Below are positions 59,768 through 64,000 of a DNA stretch of 64,000 nt, one piece after another. Both the position numbers and the translations under genes were made by a program. Each line of letters begins with the position of its first letter. Position 1 is the stretch's first letter. Below the pieces are notes generated by a model, which did no database searches, had not been told where the DNA came from, and worked only from the letters and a program-made list of their open reading frames with translations. Origin of the DNA: SYIM01 sp041182885 (GTDB lineage: Bacteria > Pseudomonadota > Gammaproteobacteria > Burkholderiales > Burkholderiaceae_E); assembly GCA_049423065.1 (NCBI GenBank), contig JBMSQB010000005.1, forward strand, positions 38,876 through 102,875. Reading direction: 5' to 3'.

Positions 59768-60073
59768 TCAGCCGGCCGGTGTGCCGATGCCAAGGGCCAC
59801 GCGGGCGCCCGCCATGACGTCTTCGCGGTCGGCGAGCACATAGCCCTTTTCGAGCATCCGGATCATGAACTGGCGGTTGTAGAGGAATGCAACGATCAGC
59901 TGCCAGATACCGAAACTGAAGATGGTGAACAGGAGATGGAGCGCCGCCACACCCAGTTCGCCCCTGAACAGGGGCACCCACCAGCCAAAGAAAAGGTAGG
60001 TCCAGCTGAAGCCGTAGTAACCGCTGCGAATAAGGCCAGTCGGCGGGTGTTGCAGCATCACTTTCCGGGCCAT
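59768..60073 (-). CDS. Small two-helix membrane protein
   Basis: A 101-residue protein with two membrane segments, SWTYLFFGWWVPLFRG and ALHLLFTIFSFGIWQLIV, the first opening with GYYGFSWTYLFFGW, and a basic loop and tail (YNRQFMIRMLEKGY). This looks like small inner-membrane proteins of the DUF2628/HrgC-like kind; no function can be given. I chose the ATG at 60073 (MARKVMLQHPP). It is transcribed toward the spermidine-synthase-like gene. Confidence 0.7.
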   Translation of the reverse strand: MARKVMLQHPPTGLIRSGYYGFSWTYLFFGWWVPLFRGELGVAALHLLFTIFSFGIWQLIVAFLYNRQFMIRMLEKGYVLADREDVMAGARVALGIGTPAG

Positions 60074-60224
60074 CTGGGGTCCTTTGTGTCGGGTCAGCGT
60101 GATATTGTGCCCGAGGTGGAGGGCTGCGCCTTGACGAGGATGCTCATGGTCCTGTGCGCCGGGCTCCACGCTGGCCGGGCCGTCTGCCGGTCATCACATC
60201 AAATCAAAAACCGGAGACAGCAGC

Positions 60225-61286
60225 ATGAGCACACGACTGATTGGCATCGCCGTCGCATTGAGCGCGCTTGCGCTGGGCGGATGCGCGCATCATCACCACG
60301 CCACCGACCACTACGCGGTGAAGGAAGTGGGCAGCTTTCATATCGGCGGCCGGCAGGTCACGCTCTCTGGACTGCCGACCAAGGAGATCGTGTTCACCGC
60401 CGGCGCGGCACCCTTCAAAGTCGATCCCAATGGCGACTTCGAAGTCGAGCAGATGTATGTGCAGTTCGTGAAGCTTCACGAGGTGAGCCGCAAGGGTCGC
60501 TATCCGATGCTGATGTGGCATGGCGGCGGACTGTCGGGCGTGACCTGGGAAACCAAGCCCGACGGCAACCCGGGCTGGCAGCAGTTCTTTCTCAAGGCGG
60601 GCCACGATGTCTACGTGAGCGATGCGGTGGAGCGTGGTCGTGCGTCCTGGGCTCGTTACCCCGAAATCTTCAAGACCGAGCCGTTCTTTCGAACCAAAAA
60701 AGAGGCATGGGAACTGTTCCGTCTCGGGCCGGAGGGCACCGGCTACAACACCGACCCCGCCCGGCGGACGGTTTTTCCCGAGGGTACGCTGTTCCCGGTG
60801 AAAGCGTTTGACCAGTTCGGCAAACAGGGCATTCCGCGCTGGGCAACCAATGATGCGGCTTCGCAGGCGGCCTACGACCAATATGTCCAGAAGGTGTGCC
60901 CCTGCGTGATCGTGGTGCACAGCCAGGGCGGCAACTTCACCTTCAACGCAGCGCTCAAGGCGCCGGGGCTGGTGAAGGGCGTGATTGCGATCGAGCCCTC
61001 GGGCGCGCCCAATCCGCAGCGCACCGATCTGTCACCGCTCAAAGGCGTGCCGCATCTGTTCGTGTGGGGCGATTATCTCGAGCGGCATTCCCTCTGGCAG
61101 AAAATCATGCCGGCGGTCAATGCTTACGAGGATGCCCTTCGGAAGCAGGGCACCGACGTCACCCGCATCGATCTGCCCAAACTCGGCATTCGCGGCAACT
61201 CGCACATGCTGATGATGGACACCAACTCCGATCAGATCGCCGCGATGATTCAGAAATGGATGGTCGACAAGGGGCTGTCGCAGTAA
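60225..61286 (+). CDS. Lipoprotein alpha/beta hydrolase (esterase)
   Basis: A 353-residue protein with a lipoprotein signal: ALSALALGGC with acceptor Cys20, followed by HHHH. The fold is alpha/beta hydrolase: LMWHGGGLSGVTWE is the oxyanion region, the nucleophile is Ser233 in VVHSQGGNF, and the likely catalytic His is His327 in GNSHMLMMD. Related proteins are annotated as esterases of unknown substrate in Burkholderiales. Starts 12 bases after GGAG. A GNAT gene follows after 10 bases. Confidence 0.86.
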   Translation: MSTRLIGIAVALSALALGGCAHHHHATDHYAVKEVGSFHIGGRQVTLSGLPTKEIVFTAGAAPFKVDPNGDFEVEQMYVQFVKLHEVSRKGRYPMLMWHGGGLSGVTWETKPDGNPGWQQFFLKAGHDVYVSDAVERGRASWARYPEIFKTEPFFRTKKEAWELFRLGPEGTGYNTDPARRTVFPEGTLFPVKAFDQFGKQGIPRWATNDAASQAAYDQYVQKVCPCVIVVHSQGGNFTFNAALKAPGLVKGVIAIEPSGAPNPQRTDLSPLKGVPHLFVWGDYLERHSLWQKIMPAVNAYEDALRKQGTDVTRIDLPKLGIRGNSHMLMMDTNSDQIAAMIQKWMVDKGLSQ

Positions 61287-61296
61287 ACCGCGCTTC

Positions 61297-62055
61297 ATGA
61301 CGCGCGTGATGACAGACGAGCACGGTCTGCCGGTCGGGCCCGCCGTGCCCGGATGGACTGGCGCTCTGCCACCGCAGCGTCGGGTGATTGAGGGACGGTT
61401 CTGCCGGCTCGAGCCGGTCGATGTCGATCGGCACGGGTCAGCCCTCTGGAGCGCGCATTCGAGTGCGCCCGACGGCCGGCACTGGGCCTATCTTTCTCAT
61501 GACAGGCCGGCTGGCGAAGCGGCCTTTCTTGAACTGCTCTCCCGGATGGCGCAGAGCGTTGATCCCTTGCACTGGTCGGTTGTTGATCGTCGAGACGAGG
61601 CCGCCACGGGCACGCTGTCATTGATGCGGATTGATCCCGCGCACGGCGTGATCGAAGTGGGGCACGTCAATTTCTCGCCAGCGCTTCAGCGCACCCGCGC
61701 ATCGACCGAGGCGCAATACCTCATGATGCGCTACGTCTTCGAGGACCTGGGGTATCGGCGCTACGAGTGGAAGTGCGACAGTCTCAATGCCCGGTCTCGT
61801 GCGACTGCATTGCGGCTGGGATTCAGCTTTGAGGGTATCTTCCGACAGGCGGTGATCTACAAAGGGCGCTCGCGCGACACCGCGTGGTACTCGGTCGTTG
61901 ATCGCGAGTGGCCTCAACTGCGCGAGGGCTTCGAGCGCTGGCTCGCGCCCGACAACACGGACGCAGACGGGCAGCGCCTGCGCAGCCTGATCGAGTGCCG
62001 GGAACGCCCGCAAGTGTTGCCGGGCAGTGTGGGTCAGCCGCCTGCCGCTGCGTAG
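61297..62055 (+). CDS. GNAT family N-acetyltransferase
   Basis: A 252-residue protein resembling the RimJ/RimL-like GNAT branch. Visible blocks: RRVIEGRFCRLEPVDVDRHG at the start, HWSVVDRRDEAATGTLSLMR, IEVGHVNFSPALQRTRASTE which is the acetyl-CoA loop region, and YRRYEWKCDSLNARSRATAL with LGFSFEGIFRQ at the end. It probably acetylates a small-molecule amine or a protein N-terminus. Starts at ATG 61297 or 61309. Its 3' end overlaps the convergent oxidoreductase gene by 22 bases. Confidence 0.88.
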   Translation: MTRVMTDEHGLPVGPAVPGWTGALPPQRRVIEGRFCRLEPVDVDRHGSALWSAHSSAPDGRHWAYLSHDRPAGEAAFLELLSRMAQSVDPLHWSVVDRRDEAATGTLSLMRIDPAHGVIEVGHVNFSPALQRTRASTEAQYLMMRYVFEDLGYRRYEWKCDSLNARSRATALRLGFSFEGIFRQAVIYKGRSRDTAWYSVVDREWPQLREGFERWLAPDNTDADGQRLRSLIECRERPQVLPGSVGQPPAAA

Positions 62056-63020
62056 ATCCGATCCTGCAGGCGCACCGCAGCGACACAGGCCCCAACCGGC
62101 ACGGGCGGGGCTGCATCGGCTTCGAAGGCATCCAGGGCAGCGCGCGTCATGGTCTGATAAAGCCGATGCGGCGTGTCGACCTCGCGCGTTTCAAGCGAGC
62201 CGCCCCGTCTATGCACCCAGAGCCTGCCGTTGCTTTCGCGAAGGTAGGCGCCCGACGTTGCGATCCGCCACTCATAGTCGCCCCCCTCCTGCAGGTTGGC
62301 ATAGCTGTAGCCTGCCTCGAGCGACGCATGAAAACCATTGGCACCCGCGAGACTTGCAGCGGCGAACCCTTCAATGCCGAGGTTGGCATCGAAGCGGCTG
62401 CAGTAGGCGCTCAACAACCGAAGTGGCTGGTCGGCGGCGAGGCCAAGAACAGCGTCTGCGCCATGCACGCCGAGATTGCGCAGAGCGCCCCCACCGCTTG
62501 CAGCCGGCTCAAGCATCCAGCCCACCCCTGAATCGCGATAGCGCGACGCCGGGCCGTTGATGGTCCGGAAATGCGCGTGCCGAAGCTCGCCCAACGCTCC
62601 GGCCGCGATGAGTGAACGAACTTCGTCCCAGATGGCCATGTATCGATTGGGCAGGCAGACGCTTGCGAAGATGCCGGCGGCCTCGATCGCGGCGGCGGCC
62701 CGTTCGGCTTCCCCCGCGTGGCGACCCATCGGTTTTTCCACCAGCATCGGAACACGCAGTGCAGCGACCCGTGCGATTTCGTCGGCCGCGTGATCATGCC
62801 GCGGCAATACCACCGCGAAGTCTGGGCGCAGTCGCTCGATCAGTGCCTCGGTGGGCGCGATGAATTCAACGCCCAGGCGCGTCGCGGCGGACTCGCCGGC
62901 GACGGGGTCGGTGTCGGAGGCGCCACAGAGCAGCGCGCCGCGCGCGCGCAGTGCTTCGGCATAGCGGGGCGCGTGCCAGTGGCTTGCGCCAACCAGCGCG
63001 ACGCGAAGGCGTGCCCGCAT
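62034..63020 (-). CDS. Gfo/Idh/MocA family oxidoreductase
   Basis: A 328-residue NAD(P)-dependent oxidoreductase. The Rossmann start is RVALVGASHWHAPRYAEAL, the family EKP motif is MLVEKPMGRHAGEAE, and the C-terminal beta-sheet domain contains GGGALRNLGVHGADAVLGL with the His-x3-Asp-like pair. Substrate is probably a sugar or inositol-like compound. The ATG overlaps the FAH-family gene stop by one base, so they may be co-translated. Confidence 0.88.
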   Translation of the reverse strand: MRARLRVALVGASHWHAPRYAEALRARGALLCGASDTDPVAGESAATRLGVEFIAPTEALIERLRPDFAVVLPRHDHAADEIARVAALRVPMLVEKPMGRHAGEAERAAAAIEAAGIFASVCLPNRYMAIWDEVRSLIAAGALGELRHAHFRTINGPASRYRDSGVGWMLEPAASGGGALRNLGVHGADAVLGLAADQPLRLLSAYCSRFDANLGIEGFAAASLAGANGFHASLEAGYSYANLQEGGDYEWRIATSGAYLRESNGRLWVHRRGGSLETREVDTPHRLYQTMTRAALDAFEADAAPPVPVGACVAAVRLQDRIYAAAGG

Positions 63021-63805
63021 CAGACGATCCGCACGCTCAGGTCGGGTAGTCCGTCGATATGGCAGTCGATGACATCGCCGCGCACCACCGGCCCGACGTT
63101 TTCGGGGGTACCCGAATAAATGATGTCACCAGGAAACAGCTCGAACGCCTGGGACAGACGGCTCACCTGCTCGGCTACATTCCAGATCATCTGGTTGAGG
63201 TTGGCGTTCTGGCGGATCTTCCCGTTGACCTTCAGCCAGATCGTGCCCTGGCGGTAGTGGCCGGTCTGGCTTACCGGATGAATCGGGCCGATTGGCGCCG
63301 ACCGATCAAAGCTCTTGCCGATTTCCCAGGGCTTCTTCTCGTCGCCCATGGCGCGCTGCAGATCGCGGCGTGTCATGTCCAGGCCCAATGCATAACCGAA
63401 AACCAGTTCGAGAGCGCGATCGACCGGTACATTTCGCCCGCCTCGGTGAAGGGCGGCCACCAGTTCGACCTCGTAGTGGTAATTCTTGGTGAGCGGAGGG
63501 TAGGGGTGATCGGCCACGGTGCCCGGCGCCACGTTCTGGATGGCGTCGGTGGGTTTCTGAAAAAAGAATGGTGGTTCGCGGGTGGGGTCTGATCCCATTT
63601 CGCGTGCATGCGCTGCGTAGTTTCGACCGATGCAATAAATGCGGCGAACCGGAAACACCTGAGTGCTGCCCGCAATGGGAACCGTTGTGACCGGCACATC
63701 GAACAGCGTTCGTGCGGTCTGGTTCGCGGTACCGGGCAGGGCGCATCCGGCAAGCGCGCCCAGACTCAGGGTGGCGGAGGTTTCAAACAGTTTGCGGCGA
63801 CTCAT
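63020..63805 (-). CDS. Fumarylacetoacetate hydrolase family protein with export signal
   Basis: A 261-residue FAH-domain protein (about 52-261). Typical blocks: YCIGRNYAAHAREMG, NYHYEVELVAAL with a metal Glu, GYALGLDMTRRDLQ, PWEIGKSFDRSAPIG and GDIIYSGTPENVGPV. Relatives hydrolyse acylpyruvates such as fumarylpyruvate. The N-terminus is unusual: MSRRKLFETSATLSLGALAGC has a twin-arginine motif and a lipobox ending at Cys21. The ATG at 63805 gives this signal. Cytoplasmic FAH enzymes normally lack it. Confidence 0.87.
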   Translation of the reverse strand: MSRRKLFETSATLSLGALAGCALPGTANQTARTLFDVPVTTVPIAGSTQVFPVRRIYCIGRNYAAHAREMGSDPTREPPFFFQKPTDAIQNVAPGTVADHPYPPLTKNYHYEVELVAALHRGGRNVPVDRALELVFGYALGLDMTRRDLQRAMGDEKKPWEIGKSFDRSAPIGPIHPVSQTGHYRQGTIWLKVNGKIRQNANLNQMIWNVAEQVSRLSQAFELFPGDIIYSGTPENVGPVVRGDVIDCHIDGLPDLSVRIV

Positions 63806-63918
63806 GGCAGAGCTCCCGATCCAGGAAGTGGGTAAGCGAACAGGTGAGCGAAGCGGGGACCCTGCATCTTCGACTCCCGCCCTGTCGATTTCAAGCACCG
63901 TGCGCGGCAGCCTTCATC

Positions 63919-64000
63919 TCAACATCGTTCCAGAACCTGAAGCTCGGGGCGCTCGCCCTCGGCCTTGCCCGTGATGGGCGCGCGCGGCCAGCGGGCCTCG
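63919..64000 (-). CDS. Possible 3' end of a gene entering from the right edge
   Basis: A minus-strand frame is open from the right edge for about 26 codons to a TGA at 63919-63921, reading EARWPRAPITGKAEGERPE onward. Too short to recognise; codon use looks plausible. It lies 113 bases upstream of the FAH-family gene. The rest of 63806-63918 shows nothing clear. Confidence 0.25.
   Translation of the reverse strand, partial: EARWPRAPITGKAEGERPELQVLERC

Overview
The window is a GC-rich stretch of bacterial chromosome with the gene content and order of a betaproteobacterium, most likely a Burkholderiales member. The reasons are a ubiquinone gene of the Coq7 type, the blocks rplM-rpsI-argC-erpA-anmK, glyA-nrdR-rib-nusB-thiL-pgpA-pncC-recA-recX and ruvX-pyrR-pyrB-pyrC', a RibBA protein with a dead GTP cyclohydrolase half, and an LPS gene set with waaA. 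It is almost wholly coding. I see no rRNA, tRNA, CRISPR array, prophage or insertion sequence. The species cannot be named from sequence alone.

Layout. 1-6156: the 3' end of an SCP2-type thiolase, coq7, an OsmC-like protein, then the L13-S9 operon with its promoter and terminator, argC, erpA and anmK. 6258-12427: a membrane-anchored M23 endopeptidase, tyrS, dtd, a histidine phosphatase, glyA and nrdR. 12428-14137: a thiamine-diphosphate enzyme on the opposite strand, splitting nrdR from ribD. 14381-22014: the riboflavin genes ribD-ribE-ribBA-ribH run into nusB-thiL-pgpA-pncC, then SOS-controlled recA and recX. 22234-25380: sucCD, a TerC-family membrane protein and rubredoxin. 25397-30704: photolyase (minus strand), then algH-ruvX-pyrR-pyrB and a zinc-ligand-deficient dihydroorotase homologue. 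30716-31435: a VapBC toxin-antitoxin pair with a repeat-rich operator.

31432-45975 is the envelope polysaccharide region: a PlsC-type acyltransferase, apaH, a phosphoglycosyl transferase divergent from a WbpM-type dehydratase, phosphomannomutase, a run of minus-strand methyltransferases, glycosyltransferases and an O-antigen ligase, then waaA, another methyltransferase and a glycosyltransferase. 46016-53092 is a minus-strand efflux locus: TetR regulator, membrane-fusion adaptor, RND pump, a PCMT-like methyltransferase and a TolC-like channel. 53253-64000 holds a glycine-zipper protein with a His-rich tail, uppP overlapping a phosphodiesterase gene and trmB, a putative outer-membrane protein, a fused transporter/spermidine-synthase-like protein, a small membrane protein, a lipoprotein esterase, a GNAT acetyltransferase, a Gfo/Idh/MocA oxidoreductase and an apparently exported FAH-family hydrolase.

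Nothing here is clearly a new defence or biosynthetic system. The points most worth a second look are a candidate structured small RNA with its own terminator upstream of rplM, the two degenerate enzyme domains (PyrC' and the RibA half of RibBA), the vapBC operator, several intergenic repeats with 7/14-bp periodicity, two genes whose ATG sits exactly at the predicted transcription start, and an FAH-family protein carrying a Tat/lipoprotein signal.
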